Of a stretch of DNA of 64,000 nucleotides, positions 9,103 to 20,324 are shown one piece after another (the stretch's first letter is position 1; each line of letters begins with the position of its first letter). The notes beneath the pieces were generated by a model, which ran no database searches, was not told the DNA's origin, and was given only the letters and a program-made list of their open reading frames with translations. Origin of the DNA: Streptococcus sp. DD12 (GTDB lineage: Bacteria > Bacillota > Bacilli > Lactobacillales > Streptococcaceae); assembly GCF_001578885.1 (NCBI RefSeq), contig NZ_KQ969495.1, positions 62,001 through 126,000 on the forward strand, given 5' to 3'. The position numbers and the translations under genes are program-made.

Positions 9103-9126
9103 AAAAGGACCCTGTTGGGTCCTTTT
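9103..9126 (-). terminator. Terminator of lysS
   Basis: Perfect stem AAAAGGACCC (9103-9112) / GGGTCCTTTT (9117-9126) with a TGTT loop. It lies 9 nt beyond the lysS stop and has a T-tract when read on the minus strand. Confidence 0.88.
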
Positions 9127-9134
9127 GCCTTATT

Positions 9135-10655
<1,521 letters not shown>

Positions 10656-10779
10656 CTATCATAAAAATGACCCTGAAAGAAGTAAAAGTCATCTTTTCTT
10701 CCCCTTAGCAGGAGAGGAGTTGGGGGTGATGGGGGAGCCTTGTCTCTTTTTAGAGAGCGTCGAGGGCTGTTTCTTTGGC

Positions 10780-10808
10780 TTGAAGAGCCTGGCGAAAAAT
10801 AGTATAAT
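10780..10808 (+). promoter_or_regulatory. Promoter of the HAD hydrolase gene
   Basis: TTGAAG (10780-10785), 17-nt spacer, perfect TATAAT (10803-10808). Confidence 0.7.
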
Positions 10809-10851
10809 TTCAAAGGATATACAGGATTTAAACCGATGAGAAAGGGACGCT

Positions 10852-11754
10852 ATGATTTCAGCCATTGTTTTTGATGTTGATGACACTGTTTATGACCAGC
10901 AGGCACCTTATCGCAAGGCCATCGAAAGGAGTTTTCCAGATTTTGACCTGAGTCAACTAAAGCAAGCTTATATTCGTTTTCGCCATTATTCTGATATTGG
11001 CTTTCCACGGGTAATGGCAGGTGAGTGGACAACGCCTTATTTTCGCTATTGGCGTTGCAAAGAAACCCTGTTAGAATTTGGCTATCGCGCCATCACAGAA
11101 GCTGAAGGGGAGCGATTTCAAGCAATCTATGAGGAAGAATTAGCCAATATTACCATGTTGGATGAGATGCGCATGACCTTGGAATTTCTTAAAGCTAAGG
11201 GCGTTCCTATGGGGGTTATTACCAATGGGCCGACAGAGCACCAGCTGAAAAAAGTCAAAAAGCTGGGCCTCTATGACTATATTCCTCCGCATCGTGTCTT
11301 GGTGAGTCAGGCGACAGGGTTTCAAAAACCGGAAAAAGAAATCTTTAACCTAGCTGCCAAACAATTTGGCATGAATCCTGCGACAACACTTTATGTTGGT
11401 GACTCTTATGACAATGACATTGTTGGGGCGCACGGAGCAGGTTGGCATGCCATGTGGTTTAACCACCGTGGTCGGAGCCTAAAAGCTGGGACTAAACCTG
11501 TTTTTGATGTCGAAATTGATAACTTTGAGCAACTTTTTGGGGCAGTTAAGGTCTTATTTGACCTTCCAGACAATAAATTCTTTTTTGACAGCAATGAAGA
11601 AGCCAATCCGATTTTGGAACTTGGCATCAATAATGGGCTGATGATGGCAGCCGAGCGCCTGCTTCAAACCAATATGAGCCTAGACAAGGTGGTCTTGCTC
11701 CTGCAATTGGATGCCACACAAGAAAGACTTTTACGGGTCAAATACGGTTACTAG
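10852..11754 (+). CDS. HAD-superfamily hydrolase
   Basis: 300 residues. Motif I is FDVDDTVYD (nucleophile Asp 8, acid Asp 10), motif II is ITNG, motif III is the Lys in FQKPEKEIF and motif IV is VGDSYDNDIVGA. This matches YjjG/YsbA-like phosphatases that act on small phosphorylated metabolites such as nucleoside monophosphates. About 65 residues after the HAD domain form a C-terminal extension that I do not recognise. Monocistronic, with a strong promoter and its own terminator. The physiological substrate is unknown. Confidence 0.88.
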   Translation: MISAIVFDVDDTVYDQQAPYRKAIERSFPDFDLSQLKQAYIRFRHYSDIGFPRVMAGEWTTPYFRYWRCKETLLEFGYRAITEAEGERFQAIYEEELANITMLDEMRMTLEFLKAKGVPMGVITNGPTEHQLKKVKKLGLYDYIPPHRVLVSQATGFQKPEKEIFNLAAKQFGMNPATTLYVGDSYDNDIVGAHGAGWHAMWFNHRGRSLKAGTKPVFDVEIDNFEQLFGAVKVLFDLPDNKFFFDSNEEANPILELGINNGLMMAAERLLQTNMSLDKVVLLLQLDATQERLLRVKYGY

Positions 11755-11826
11755 ACTGGCAGATGTTCTGCGATACTAGCGGTCACAGTAAAGGTTGACC
11801 TGTTTGGCTATAGCAAGTGATACAAG

Positions 11827-11856
11827 AAAGCGTCTAAGAAAATCTTAGACGCTTTT
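11827..11856. terminator. Bidirectional terminator between the HAD and DHH genes
   Basis: Perfect 13-bp stem (11827-11839 / 11843-11855) with an AAA loop, A-rich on one side and T-rich on the other. It sits between convergent genes and can serve both. Confidence 0.9.
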
Positions 11857-11886
11857 ATAGGTTTCAGGGGGACAACCGACCGAGGC

Positions 11887-12825
11887 TTAGGCCTTGTCCA
11901 TTTGGATAGCTTCTTTTAGCTCTTGGAAAATGGCTTCATTCTCTGCCATTGAGTAGGAGTTGGCACCGCTAGCTAGCGGGTGGCCACCGCCGTCATGCCG
12001 CATAGCAATGGTATTGATGACAGCGGATTTACTGCGCAAACGCACCCGATAATGCCCATCTGCTTGTTGGACAAAGATACCCCAAGCTTGGACAGTATCA
12101 ATTTTTCCTGGTGAGCCTACGATGGCAGAACTCTCGGCATCCGTCACCTGATAGCGTTTTAGAACGTCTTGGCTGATAAAGACGCGAGCAGCACCCGTTT
12201 GGTCAACTTCGAGATGGTCAAACACATAAGCTTGTAATTTGGCAATCTTAAGACTGAAGGTGTCCATCTGACGTGTCAGACGTGCAAAGTCAAAATCAAA
12301 CTGGCGTAGAAAACTAGCCATTTCTAAGGTCTTAGCTGTGGTTGCGGGATACAAAAACCGGCCTGTGTCGCCGATAATCCCTGCGTAGAGGAAATAAGCG
12401 GCTTGATTGGTGAGGGTCAGTTGCGTGGCGCGCGCAAAGTCTGTAATGATTTCGCTTGCAGATGAAGCCTCGGTGTCCACATAGCTGATGTCACCATAGA
12501 CGTCCTCGTTTGGGTGGTGGTCAATTTTGATCAAAAAATCACCTAACTGGTAACGCTTATCATCAATCCGAGGTTGGTTGGCAGTGTCGGTGACAATGAC
12601 GAGGGCGCCCTCATAGTCTGCCTCGCTGACCTGGTCCATCTGCGCCAGCCAAGCCAGGCTAGGTTCATCATAGCCTGTTGCCAGGATGCGTTTGTTGGGG
12701 AAATTGTGAGCTAAAATAGCCTTGAGTCCCATCTGCGACCCCAAAGCGTCAGGGTCTGGTTTCATGTGGCGGTGGATGATAATGGTATCGTATTGGGTGA
12801 TGTGGTTTAAGATTTCTTCAAACAT
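11887..12825 (-). CDS. DHH-family phosphoesterase (NrnA / Pde2 / DhhP type)
   Basis: 312 residues. The DHH domain has DPDALGSQ, VTDTANQPRID, the signature IDHHPNEDVYG and GDTGRF. The C-terminal DHHA1 domain ends in GGGHPLASGA. Members are manganese-dependent enzymes that degrade nano-RNA and pAp. In streptococci the family member Pde2/DhhP hydrolyses pApA, the breakdown product of c-di-AMP. That makes it a functional partner of cdaA at 54605, although the two are far apart. The ATG at 12825 has only a weak ribosome site. Confidence 0.9.
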   Translation of the reverse strand: MFEEILNHITQYDTIIIHRHMKPDPDALGSQMGLKAILAHNFPNKRILATGYDEPSLAWLAQMDQVSEADYEGALVIVTDTANQPRIDDKRYQLGDFLIKIDHHPNEDVYGDISYVDTEASSASEIITDFARATQLTLTNQAAYFLYAGIIGDTGRFLYPATTAKTLEMASFLRQFDFDFARLTRQMDTFSLKIAKLQAYVFDHLEVDQTGAARVFISQDVLKRYQVTDAESSAIVGSPGKIDTVQAWGIFVQQADGHYRVRLRSKSAVINTIAMRHDGGGHPLASGANSYSMAENEAIFQELKEAIQMDKA

Positions 12826-12947
12826 GGCAACAACTTTCTATTTACGTGTATTCATGCCATTATACCATAGTTGGCAGAAGGTCAAAAGAAGGTAAGTTCG
12901 TTAGAAAATTCTGACGATTTCAAGGAAATACGAGGGCTAGCGATTTT

Positions 12948-12958
12948 TTTGGTATAAT
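12948..12958 (+). promoter_or_regulatory. Extended -10 promoter of the aminotransferase gene
   Basis: TTGG then TATAAT (12953-12958), 20 nt before the ATG at 12979. A weak CodY-box-like sequence (11 of 15 matches, 12905-12919) lies upstream and is not convincing on its own. Confidence 0.6.
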
Positions 12959-12978
12959 AAGCTAGTGAGGTAATGTGA

Positions 12979-14193
12979 ATGAAAACATATAACAAATCGA
13001 CCAAGCTAGATCATGTGGCTTATGACATTCGAGGCCCTGTCTTAGAAGAAGCAGATCGCATGATTGCCAATGGTGAAAAAATCTTACGACTCAACACCGG
13101 CAACCCTGCGGCTTTTGGTTTTGAAGCGCCTGATGAAGTCATCCGTGACCTCATCATGAATGCACGCTCATCCGAAGGGTATTCAGACTCCAAGGGTATT
13201 TTTTCAGCCCGAAAAGCCATCATGCAGTACTGTCAGCTTAAAGGGTTTCCAGATGTTGACGTCAACGATATTTATTTGGGCAATGGGGTATCTGAATTGA
13301 TTTCAATGTCCTTGCAGGCGCTCTTGGATGATGGGGATGAGGTTTTGGTCCCTATGCCGGATTACCCGCTTTGGACGGCTTGTGTCAGCCTAGCAGGTGG
13401 ACGAGCGGTTCACTATCTTTGTGATGAGCAAGCAGACTGGAACCCAGATATTGATGACATCAAATCTAAAATTACGTCAAACACAAAAGCTATTGTTATC
13501 ATCAACCCTAATAACCCGACAGGGGCCCTCTATCCCGATGACATCCTCGAAGCTATCGTCGACATTGCCCGGCAAAACGATTTGATTATCTTTGCCGATG
13601 AAATCTATGACCGTCTGGTCATGGACGGTCGCAAACACACGGCGGTCGCTAGCCTAGCCCCAGATGTCTTTTGTGTTTCTATGAATGGCCTGTCCAAGTC
13701 TCATCGTATCGCCGGTTTTCGGGTCGGCTGGATGGTCTTGTCAGGGCCTAAAAAGCATGTCAAGGGCTATATCGAAGGCCTCAATATGTTGGCAAATATG
13801 CGTTTGTGTTCCAATGTTTTAGCGCAACAGGTGGTCCAAACCTCCCTAGGTGGCTACCAGTCTGTGGACGAGTTGCTCCTACCAGGTGGACGCATTTATG
13901 AACAACGCAACTTTATCACAGAGGCCATCAATGCCATCCCAGGTTTGTCAGCTATGAAACCGAAGGCGGGACTTTATATTTTCCCAAAAATTGACCAAAC
14001 CATGTACGATGTCCCAGATGACGAGGATTTTGTCTTGCAATTTTTGAAACAAGAGAAAATTATGTTGGTCCATGGCCGTGGCTTTAACTGGAAGGATCCA
14101 GACCATTTCCGGATCGTTTATCTGCCACGTGTCGAAGAGCTGGCTCAAGTGCAAGATAAGATGGAGCGCTTCATCTGGCAATACCGACGCTAG
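12979..14193 (+). CDS. PLP-dependent class I/II aminotransferase (AlaT-like)
   Basis: 404 residues. The family transfers amino groups between amino acids and 2-oxo acids with pyridoxal phosphate. The cofactor site shows NPNNPTGALYP, FADEIYDRLV and the Schiff-base Lys in MNGLSKSHRIAGFRVGW. The length and the position just before codY match the streptococcal alanine/aspartate-type aminotransferase gene. It has its own promoter and terminator. Whether it prefers alanine, valine or aspartate is not visible in the sequence. Confidence 0.92.
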   Translation: MKTYNKSTKLDHVAYDIRGPVLEEADRMIANGEKILRLNTGNPAAFGFEAPDEVIRDLIMNARSSEGYSDSKGIFSARKAIMQYCQLKGFPDVDVNDIYLGNGVSELISMSLQALLDDGDEVLVPMPDYPLWTACVSLAGGRAVHYLCDEQADWNPDIDDIKSKITSNTKAIVIINPNNPTGALYPDDILEAIVDIARQNDLIIFADEIYDRLVMDGRKHTAVASLAPDVFCVSMNGLSKSHRIAGFRVGWMVLSGPKKHVKGYIEGLNMLANMRLCSNVLAQQVVQTSLGGYQSVDELLLPGGRIYEQRNFITEAINAIPGLSAMKPKAGLYIFPKIDQTMYDVPDDEDFVLQFLKQEKIMLVHGRGFNWKDPDHFRIVYLPRVEELAQVQDKMERFIWQYRR

Positions 14194-14234
14194 ACCTTGG
14201 CACATTTAGCGCTTGCCAAATCCCTAGCAAAGAA

Positions 14235-14278
14235 AGAAGCCTGAGTAGGACAGATTCTGCTCTGAGGCTTCTTTTTTT
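14235..14278 (+). terminator. Terminator of the aminotransferase gene
   Basis: Stem AGAAGCCT (14235-14242) / AGGCTTCT (14265-14272), partly paired inner loop, then a run of T. Confidence 0.85.
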
Positions 14279-14312
14279 GTTGCCAATGCCCTCTCAAGAG
14301 GGGATAGTTCTG

Positions 14313-14346
14313 AATTGTCTGAAAAGTACCTAATTTTCTGATAATT
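14313..14346. promoter_or_regulatory. Two CodY-box-like sites upstream of codY
   Basis: Site 1, 14313-14327, reads AATTGTCTGAAAAGT (13 of 15 against AATTTTCWGAAAATT). Site 2, 14332-14346, reads AATTTTCTGATAATT (14 of 15). They are four bases apart and end just before the codY -35. This suggests autoregulation. Confidence 0.7.
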
Positions 14347-14348
14347 GT

Positions 14349-14377
14349 TTGCAATTCATTTTCAGCTCTGTTATAAT
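14349..14377 (+). promoter_or_regulatory. codY promoter
   Basis: TTGCAA (14349-14354), 17-nt spacer, TATAAT (14372-14377). It immediately follows the second CodY-box-like site. Confidence 0.8.
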
Positions 14378-14409
14378 TTAAGAGATTGTTATTTCAGAAA
14401 GAAGGGCTT

Positions 14410-15198
14410 ATGGATACTTTATTAGAAAAAACGCGAAAAATTACGTCCATTTCCCAACGCTCCTTGGAAGGGAGTCAGGAGGATGTGCCATACATGATTA
14501 TGGCTGGTCAGTTGGGGGATATCATCAACTGTAACGCTTGTATTATCAATAGTCGTGGGGATATCCTCGGCTATGCCATGCCCTATAAGACCAATAATGA
14601 CCGTGTTGAAAAATTCTTCGATGAAAAGCGCCTGCCAAACTATTATGTCTCTTTGGCTGAACGCACTTACGACACCCTGACCAATCTACCGGTTGATCAT
14701 GAATTGTCCTTATTCCCCGTCGAGACGGCAGCGGACTTCCCTCAGGCACGTACCACGTTCGCCCCGATTTATAGCGATGGCTTGCGTTTGGGATCCTTGA
14801 TTATTTGGCGCAATGATGAAGAATTTGACGACGATGCCTTGGTTTTGGTTGAGATCGCTTCGACGGTAGTCGGTTTACAATTGCTCAGTCTTCGTAATAA
14901 AACCATGGAAGAGGATATTCGCAAGCAGGCCGCTGTTGATATGGGAATAAATACCCTATCTTATTCAGAAATGAAGGCCGTGTCAGCCATCCTTCAAGAA
15001 CTAGGGGGAACCGAAGGGCGCTTGACGGCTTCTGTTGTGGCGGATCGGATTGGGATTACCCGTTCTGTAATTGTGAATGCCCTACGAAAATTGGAGTCGG
15101 CTGGTATTATCGAGAGCCGCTCTTTGGGCATGAAAGGCACCTACCTCAAGGTGATTAATGAAGGCATTTTTGATCGACTAAAGGAATTTAACCAATGA
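14410..15198 (+). CDS. codY: GTP-sensing global transcriptional regulator CodY
   Basis: 262 residues, the normal CodY length. CodY binds branched-chain amino acids (and GTP in bacilli) and represses nitrogen and amino-acid uptake genes when nutrients are plentiful. The N-terminal GAF-type domain begins [15 protein letters not shown]. The C-terminal winged helix contains [41 protein letters not shown] at 14410 is chosen because it gives the family N-terminus and has GAAGGG in front. Two CodY-box-like sites precede its promoter, and another lies in front of glnQ. Its stop overlaps the start of the next gene. Confidence 0.97.
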   Translation: MDTLLEKTRKITSISQRSLEGSQEDVPYMIMAGQLGDIINCNACIINSRGDILGYAMPYKTNNDRVEKFFDEKRLPNYYVSLAERTYDTLTNLPVDHELSLFPVETAADFPQARTTFAPIYSDGLRLGSLIIWRNDEEFDDDALVLVEIASTVVGLQLLSLRNKTMEEDIRKQAAVDMGINTLSYSEMKAVSAILQELGGTEGRLTASVVADRIGITRSVIVNALRKLESAGIIESRSLGMKGTYLKVINEGIFDRLKEFNQ

Positions 15199-15743
15199 CC
15201 AAAGCACTGATATCCATAGACTATACCTATGATTTTGTCGCTGATGATGGCAAGTTGACAGCAGGGGAACCGGCCCAAGCCATTGCCCAAAAGATTGCAG
15301 AAGTGACCCAAGAAGCTTATGAGCAGGGGGATTACATCTTTTTTACGATTGATGCACACGATGAAAATGATCCCTTCCACCCTGAGAGTCGTCTCTTTCC
15401 GCCCCATAACATCAAGGGGACTTCTGGGCGTCATCTCTATGGTCCTCTAGCAGATTTTTATGCTGAAAGAAAGGCTGATAGTCGTGTCTTTTGGATAGAC
15501 AAACGGCATTATTCTGCCTTTTCAGGGACGGACTTGGATATTCGTTTGCGCGAACGAGGCGTTGACACGCTGGTTCTGACCGGTGTTCTGACGGATATTT
15601 GTGTCCTCCACACGGCCATCTCGGCTTATAACCTGGGCTACAAGATTGAGGTGGTAGCAGATGCTGTTGCCAGCTTAACAGATGAGGCTAAAAGCTTTGC
15701 CCTGAACCATATGGTCACTGCTTTGGGGGCCAAAATCATTTAG
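15195..15743 (+). CDS. Isochorismatase-family cysteine hydrolase (nicotinamidase-like)
   Basis: 182 residues. The family catalytic Asp lies in ISIDYTYDF, and the Cys lies in [20 protein letters not shown] near the C-terminus. The Lys is in [10 protein letters not shown] and DAHDEND is a metal-site-like segment. This is the pattern of PncA nicotinamidases, which turn nicotinamide into nicotinate for NAD salvage. It overlaps codY by 4 nt, so it is co-transcribed and probably follows CodY control. The PncA assignment is likely, but not proved by these motifs alone. Confidence 0.87.
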   Translation: MTKALISIDYTYDFVADDGKLTAGEPAQAIAQKIAEVTQEAYEQGDYIFFTIDAHDENDPFHPESRLFPPHNIKGTSGRHLYGPLADFYAERKADSRVFWIDKRHYSAFSGTDLDIRLRERGVDTLVLTGVLTDICVLHTAISAYNLGYKIEVVADAVASLTDEAKSFALNHMVTALGAKII

Positions 15744-15755
15744 ATCGGATGAGTT

Positions 15756-15823
15756 TAGAACAGCTGTTCTAGACTTTTTTTGTGGTCATCTCACGGTGAG
15801 CAGGACAGACTTGACCGTTTTTT
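15756..15823 (+). terminator. Two consecutive terminator-like hairpins after the codY operon
   Basis: The first is TAGAAC-AGCT-GTTCTA (15756-15771) followed by GACTTTTTTT. The second pairs GGTCA (15784-15788) with TGACC (15812-15816) and is followed by GTTTTTT. The first is the better one. Confidence 0.6.
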
Positions 15824-15967
15824 GCCTGTCTATTTTATTCCTTATTTCAGGATTTAAGCCCTAAGCCTAGGAGTGACGAAAGCCTGTCTTTGTGGTAAAC
15901 TATAAGGGTGAATAGCCTTGATGAAAGCTTTTTTCTGAAAGTTTTCAGGTGTAATGAAGGAGTAGTA

Positions 15968-16270
15968 ATGAAAATTTCTGAAGAAGAAGTTCGCCATGTG
16001 GCGGAATTATCGAAATTGCGCTTTTCTGATGAAAAAACGCATGAATTTGCCGACACATTGACCAAGATTGTCGACATGGTTGCCTTGTTAGAAGAAGTCG
16101 ACACCACTGGGGTTCCTGTCACGACAACCATGGGTGAGCGAAAAACGGTCGTCCGTGAAGATGTGGCACAAGCAGGCGATGATCGTCAGGAACTCTTTAA
16201 AAATGTCCCACAAGAACAGGATTATTACATCAAAGTTCCTGCGATCTTAGAAGATGGAGGAGATGCTTAA
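15968..16270 (+). CDS. gatC: Asp-tRNA(Asn)/Glu-tRNA(Gln) amidotransferase subunit C
   Basis: 100 residues. GatC is the small scaffold subunit of GatCAB, which amidates mischarged Glu-tRNA-Gln (and Asp-tRNA-Asn). The protein begins [19 protein letters not shown], the typical GatC start, and ends with a conserved IKVPAIL segment. ATG at 15968 has GAAGGAG in front; earlier in-frame codons are not used. Its stop overlaps the gatA start (TAATG). A CodY-like sequence with 12 of 15 matches lies at 15929-15943 and could be chance. Confidence 0.96.
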   Translation: MKISEEEVRHVAELSKLRFSDEKTHEFADTLTKIVDMVALLEEVDTTGVPVTTTMGERKTVVREDVAQAGDDRQELFKNVPQEQDYYIKVPAILEDGGDA

Positions 16271-17733
16271 TGGCTTTACAAGAAAAAACGCTGACGGAAT
16301 TGCATGAGCTCTTGGTTGCCAAAGAGCTTTCTGCTGTCGAACTGACTCAGGAAACCCTAAGAAATATCACTGACCGTGAAGGCCAAGTCGACAGTTTTAT
16401 CACAATCGCCAGTGAAGAAGCGCTAGAACAAGCCCAAGCCATTGATGAGCGTGGGATTGATGCGACAAATCTTTTGTCTGGGATTCCGATTGCTATCAAA
16501 GATAATATCTCAACCAAAGGGATTCTGACCACCGCTGCTTCAAAGATGCTTTACAATTATGAACCGATTTTTGATGCAACGGCCGTTGATAAGCTTAAAG
16601 CCAAGGACATGATTGTGATTGGTAAGACCAACATGGACGAGTTTGCCATGGGTGGGTCCACCGAAACTTCATATTTCAAAAAAACCAAGAATGCATGGGA
16701 CCACACCAAGGTACCAGGCGGTTCTTCAGGCGGTTCAGCGACAGCTGTAGCTTCTGGTCAAGTGCGTCTTTCTTTGGGGTCAGATACAGGAGGTTCAATT
16801 CGCCAACCAGCAGCCTTTAACGGGGTGGTTGGTCTTAAGCCGACCTATGGACGTGTGTCACGTTTTGGTCTTTTTGCCTTTGGGTCATCTTTGGATCAGA
16901 TTGGGCCTTTTGCGCCAACGGTTAAGGAAAATGCGCAGTTGTTGGGTGCCATTGCTGGCCATGACCATCGTGATGCCACTTCAGCTTTAGTTGCTGACGA
17001 GGACTTCACTCGTCTCATCGGTCAAGAAATCAAGGGCATGAAGATTGCCTTGCCTAAAGAATATTTGGGAGAAGGGATTGATGAAGCCGTCAAAGCAAGT
17101 GTTTTAGAAGCAGCTAAAACATTTGAACGTCTGGGGGCAAGGGTTGAGGAAGTCAGCCTACCTCACTCCAAATACGGCGTGGCAGTTTACTATATCATTG
17201 CCTCATCTGAAGCTTCTTCTAACTTGCAACGCTACGACGGTATTCGTTACGGTTACCGCACCCCAAACTATCAGAATCTCGATGACATCTATGTTAATAC
17301 ACGCAGCGAAGGTTTTGGTGATGAGGTGAAACGCCGTATCATGTTGGGAACCTTTAGTCTGTCTTCTGGTTATTATGACGCCTACTTCAAGAAAGCTGGT
17401 CAAGTGCGGACCTTGATTATCCATGATTTTGAAAAGGTATTTGAGGATTATGACCTGATTTTGGGGCCAACTACCCCATCTGTAGCTTACGGCTTGGGCA
17501 CGCAAAACCAAGACCCTGTTGCCATGTATTTGGCGGATATCTTAACCATTCCTGTCAATTTGGCAGGACTTCCAGGTATCTCCATTCCTGCAGGCTTCTC
17601 TCAAGGCCTACCCGTCGGCTTGCAATTGATTGGGCCAAAATACAGTGAAGCGCGTATCTATCAAGCAGCAGCGGCCTTTGAAGCTGTTACAGATTACCAT
17701 CACCACAAACCACAGATTTTTGGAGGAAACTAA
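16270..17733 (+). CDS. gatA: Asp-tRNA(Asn)/Glu-tRNA(Gln) amidotransferase subunit A
   Basis: 487 residues. GatA is the amidase subunit that releases ammonia from glutamine for tRNA-bound Glu amidation. The catalytic Lys is in [10 protein letters not shown], and the serine triad part is [14 protein letters not shown] followed by [30 protein letters not shown]. Length and motifs are standard. It is translationally coupled to gatC and followed 3 nt later by gatB. Confidence 0.97.
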   Translation: MALQEKTLTELHELLVAKELSAVELTQETLRNITDREGQVDSFITIASEEALEQAQAIDERGIDATNLLSGIPIAIKDNISTKGILTTAASKMLYNYEPIFDATAVDKLKAKDMIVIGKTNMDEFAMGGSTETSYFKKTKNAWDHTKVPGGSSGGSATAVASGQVRLSLGSDTGGSIRQPAAFNGVVGLKPTYGRVSRFGLFAFGSSLDQIGPFAPTVKENAQLLGAIAGHDHRDATSALVADEDFTRLIGQEIKGMKIALPKEYLGEGIDEAVKASVLEAAKTFERLGARVEEVSLPHSKYGVAVYYIIASSEASSNLQRYDGIRYGYRTPNYQNLDDIYVNTRSEGFGDEVKRRIMLGTFSLSSGYYDAYFKKAGQVRTLIIHDFEKVFEDYDLILGPTTPSVAYGLGTQNQDPVAMYLADILTIPVNLAGLPGISIPAGFSQGLPVGLQLIGPKYSEARIYQAAAAFEAVTDYHHHKPQIFGGN

Positions 17734-17736
17734 GGG

Positions 17737-19185
17737 ATGAATTTTGAAACCATTATCGGATTAGAAGTCCACGTTGAACTGAAGACAGCCTCCAAAATTT
17801 TCTCACCTGCTCCAGCTCATTTTGGGGAGGCAGCAAATAGCAATACCAACGTTATTGACTGGTCTTTCCCAGGTGTTTTGCCGGTTACCAATAAGGGTGT
17901 CATTGATGCTGGGATTAAGGCTTCTTTGGCCCTCAACATGGATATCCATCAACATACCCACTTTGACCGCAAAAACTATTTCTACCCAGATAACCCTAAG
18001 GCTTATCAAATTTCCCAATTTGATGAACCCATTGGCTACAATGGCTGGATTGAGATTGAGTTGCCAGACGGCTCAACGAAGAAAATCCGTATCGAACGGG
18101 CCCATCTGGAAGAGGATGCTGGAAAAAACACCCATGCAGACGACGGCTACTCTTATGTCGACCTCAACCGTCAAGGGGTGCCTTTGATTGAAATCGTTTC
18201 TGAGGCAGACATGCGCTCGCCTGAGGAAGCCTATGCCTATCTGACAGCCTTAAAAGAAATTATCCAATACACCGGTATTTCAGACGTGAAGATGGAAGAA
18301 GGTTCCATGCGGGTGGATGCCAATATTTCCTTACGTCCCTATGGTCAAGAGGCCTTTGGAACAAAGGCTGAGCTCAAAAACCTAAACTCCTTTAACAATG
18401 TGCGCAAGGGGTTGATTTATGAGGAAAAACGCCAGGCACAAGTCCTGCGTTCAGGTGGTCAAATCCAACAAGAAACCCGACGTTTCGATGAAACAACTGG
18501 CGAAACCATTTTGATGCGGGTCAAAGAAGGGGCTTCGGATTACCGTTATTTCCCAGAACCTGACCTTCCTTTGTATGATATTTCTGATGAATGGATTGCA
18601 GATGTTCAAAAGCAATTGCCTGAATTTCCTAAGGCTCGTCGTGCCAGATATGTGGCAGAATACGGTTTGTCTGATTATGATGCCCGTCAGTTGACAGCCA
18701 GCAAGGGCTTATCTGACTTTTTCCAAGAAGCTGTCAGCCTAGGTGGTGATGCCAAACAAGTGGCCAACTGGTTGCAAGGTGAAGTGGCCCAATACCTCAA
18801 TGCGCAAAATACCAGCCTCGAAGCCATTGGCTTGACACCAGAAAATCTGGTTGAAATGCTGGCTATTATCGCAGATGGGACCATTTCTTCCAAGATTGCC
18901 AAGAAAGTTTTTGTGCATCTTGCCAAAAATGGTGGTTCTGCGCGTGAGTATGTTGAAAAGGCCGGTCTGGTTCAAATCTCTGATCCAGCGATCCTGTTAC
19001 CGATGATTCATCAGGTCTTTGAAGACAACCCTGCAGCGGTGGCCGACTTCTTATCTGGCAAACGTAACGCCGATAAGGCTTTCACAGGATTTCTCATGAA
19101 GGCCTCTAAGGGTAAGGCCAATCCACAAGTAGCGCTGAAACTTTTGGCCCAAGAACTGGCCAAGCTAAAAGAAGAAGCCGAGTAA
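17737..19185 (+). CDS. gatB: Asp-tRNA(Asn)/Glu-tRNA(Gln) amidotransferase subunit B
   Basis: 482 residues. GatB holds the mischarged tRNA and activates the glutamyl group for amidation. The start ([19 protein letters not shown]) and the central [25 protein letters not shown] segment are diagnostic. The C-terminal YqeY-like tail domain is present. It is the last gene of gatCAB and is followed by a terminator. Confidence 0.97.
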   Translation: MNFETIIGLEVHVELKTASKIFSPAPAHFGEAANSNTNVIDWSFPGVLPVTNKGVIDAGIKASLALNMDIHQHTHFDRKNYFYPDNPKAYQISQFDEPIGYNGWIEIELPDGSTKKIRIERAHLEEDAGKNTHADDGYSYVDLNRQGVPLIEIVSEADMRSPEEAYAYLTALKEIIQYTGISDVKMEEGSMRVDANISLRPYGQEAFGTKAELKNLNSFNNVRKGLIYEEKRQAQVLRSGGQIQQETRRFDETTGETILMRVKEGASDYRYFPEPDLPLYDISDEWIADVQKQLPEFPKARRARYVAEYGLSDYDARQLTASKGLSDFFQEAVSLGGDAKQVANWLQGEVAQYLNAQNTSLEAIGLTPENLVEMLAIIADGTISSKIAKKVFVHLAKNGGSAREYVEKAGLVQISDPAILLPMIHQVFEDNPAAVADFLSGKRNADKAFTGFLMKASKGKANPQVALKLLAQELAKLKEEAE

Positions 19186-19196
19186 ACATAAAAAAG

Positions 19197-19227
19197 AAGA
19201 GTTTGGCGATTGTCGAACTCTTGTTTT
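19197..19227 (+). terminator. Terminator of gatCAB
   Basis: Stem AAGAGTTTG (19197-19205) / CGAACTCTT (19214-19222) with one G-T pair and an 8-nt loop, then GTTTT. Confidence 0.75.
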
Positions 19228-19252
19228 ACATCAAATAAAGGAGAATTTGAAA

Positions 19253-20176
19253 ATGAATGCACAGGTCAAGGGGAGCTTGATTACACTGATTGCGGCCATC
19301 TGCTGGGGGATTTCGGGAGTCTCTGGTCAGTACCTGATGGCCAACGGTGTCCCCATCAATCTCCTCTCCAGTCTTCGCTTGTTGATAGCAGGAACTATCT
19401 TAACGGTTTGTGTTGTGCTGACAGACAAAACGAAGCTAGCAAGGATTTTGCATCAGAAAAAAGACCTCTGGCTTCTGGTGGCTTTTGGGATATTTGGTCT
19501 TATGCTCAATCAGTACGCCTACCTGCAAGCTATCCACTATACCAATGCGGGGACGGCTACGGTTTTACAATATGTCACGCCCGTACTGATTTTACTTTTT
19601 ACCTGTTTGGTGAGTCGTCGTCTGCCTAGTTTGATTGAGCTTGTCGCTATTCTATTGGCTATATCAGGGACCTATATCATGGCTACCCATGGGCAGATTG
19701 GAGAACTCGCCGTGACACCGATAGGCCTTTTTTGGGGGCTTTTATCAGCGGTGACCTATTCCTTGTATATTTTAATGCCGGCGGGCCTTATCCGAAAACA
19801 TGGCTCCTTTCCAGTTATCGGACCAGCCATGCTGGTTGCTGGCCTTGTTTTTAGCCTGTCTACGCAGTCTTGGCGCTACCCTTTGGTGGTCAATGGCCCG
19901 ATTCTTTTGGCCTATTTTGGGATTATCGGTATTGGGACAATTATTGCCTATACCCTCTTTCTTAAAGGGACGGCAGTCATTGGCGCTGTCAAGGGGAGTC
20001 TCATTGCTTCGGTTGAGCCTATTTCAGCTGTATTTTTCAGTGTGCTCATCATGCATGACATTTTCTACCCGGTGGACTTTATCGGCATGACTGCCATTCT
20101 CTTGGCTGTCATCCTCATCAGCCTCAAAGACCTTTTGGCCCTGCGTCGGGTTAAAATGGCAAAAAGAGAATCCTAA
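19253..20176 (+). CDS. EamA/DMT-family transporter
   Basis: 307 residues with about ten hydrophobic segments in two repeats, the EamA layout. The first helix carries AICWGISGVSGQYL, and a second-half helix carries PIGLFWGLLSAVTYSLY. These proteins export or import amino acids or other small metabolites; the substrate here is unknown. ATG at 19253 has AAGGAG nine bases upstream. It stands alone between two terminators. Confidence 0.88.
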   Translation: MNAQVKGSLITLIAAICWGISGVSGQYLMANGVPINLLSSLRLLIAGTILTVCVVLTDKTKLARILHQKKDLWLLVAFGIFGLMLNQYAYLQAIHYTNAGTATVLQYVTPVLILLFTCLVSRRLPSLIELVAILLAISGTYIMATHGQIGELAVTPIGLFWGLLSAVTYSLYILMPAGLIRKHGSFPVIGPAMLVAGLVFSLSTQSWRYPLVVNGPILLAYFGIIGIGTIIAYTLFLKGTAVIGAVKGSLIASVEPISAVFFSVLIMHDIFYPVDFIGMTAILLAVILISLKDLLALRRVKMAKRES

Positions 20177-20180
20177 TATA

Positions 20181-20204
20181 AAAAGCCACGCAGGTGGCTT
20201 TTTT
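20181..20204 (+). terminator. Terminator of the EamA transporter gene
   Basis: Perfect stem AAAAGCCAC (20181-20189) / GTGGCTTTT (20194-20202), GCAG loop, further T. Confidence 0.88.
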
Positions 20205-20286
20205 GCTGTGGAGTATCTAATCATTTCATTTGGCTAACCCTTGCATAAGCCTTGTCTGTGACGTGTTTTTTACGTATAAATAAGAC

Positions 20287-20319
20287 AAAAGAACTCGCCC
20301 ATTTGGAGCGAGTTCTTTT
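20287..20319 (-). terminator. Terminator of the gln transporter operon
   Basis: Perfect 12-bp stem AAAAGAACTCGC (20287-20298) / GCGAGTTCTTTT (20308-20319). It lies just past the last permease stop and is usable on either strand. Confidence 0.88.
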
Positions 20320-20324
20320 ATATA

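Noticed and set aside
12905..12919. CodY box before the aminotransferase
   Set aside because: Only 11 of 15 positions match, which is common by chance in AT-rich DNA.
15929..15943. CodY box before gatC
   Set aside because: Only 12 of 15 positions match and the site lies within the leader of a housekeeping operon; it may be chance.
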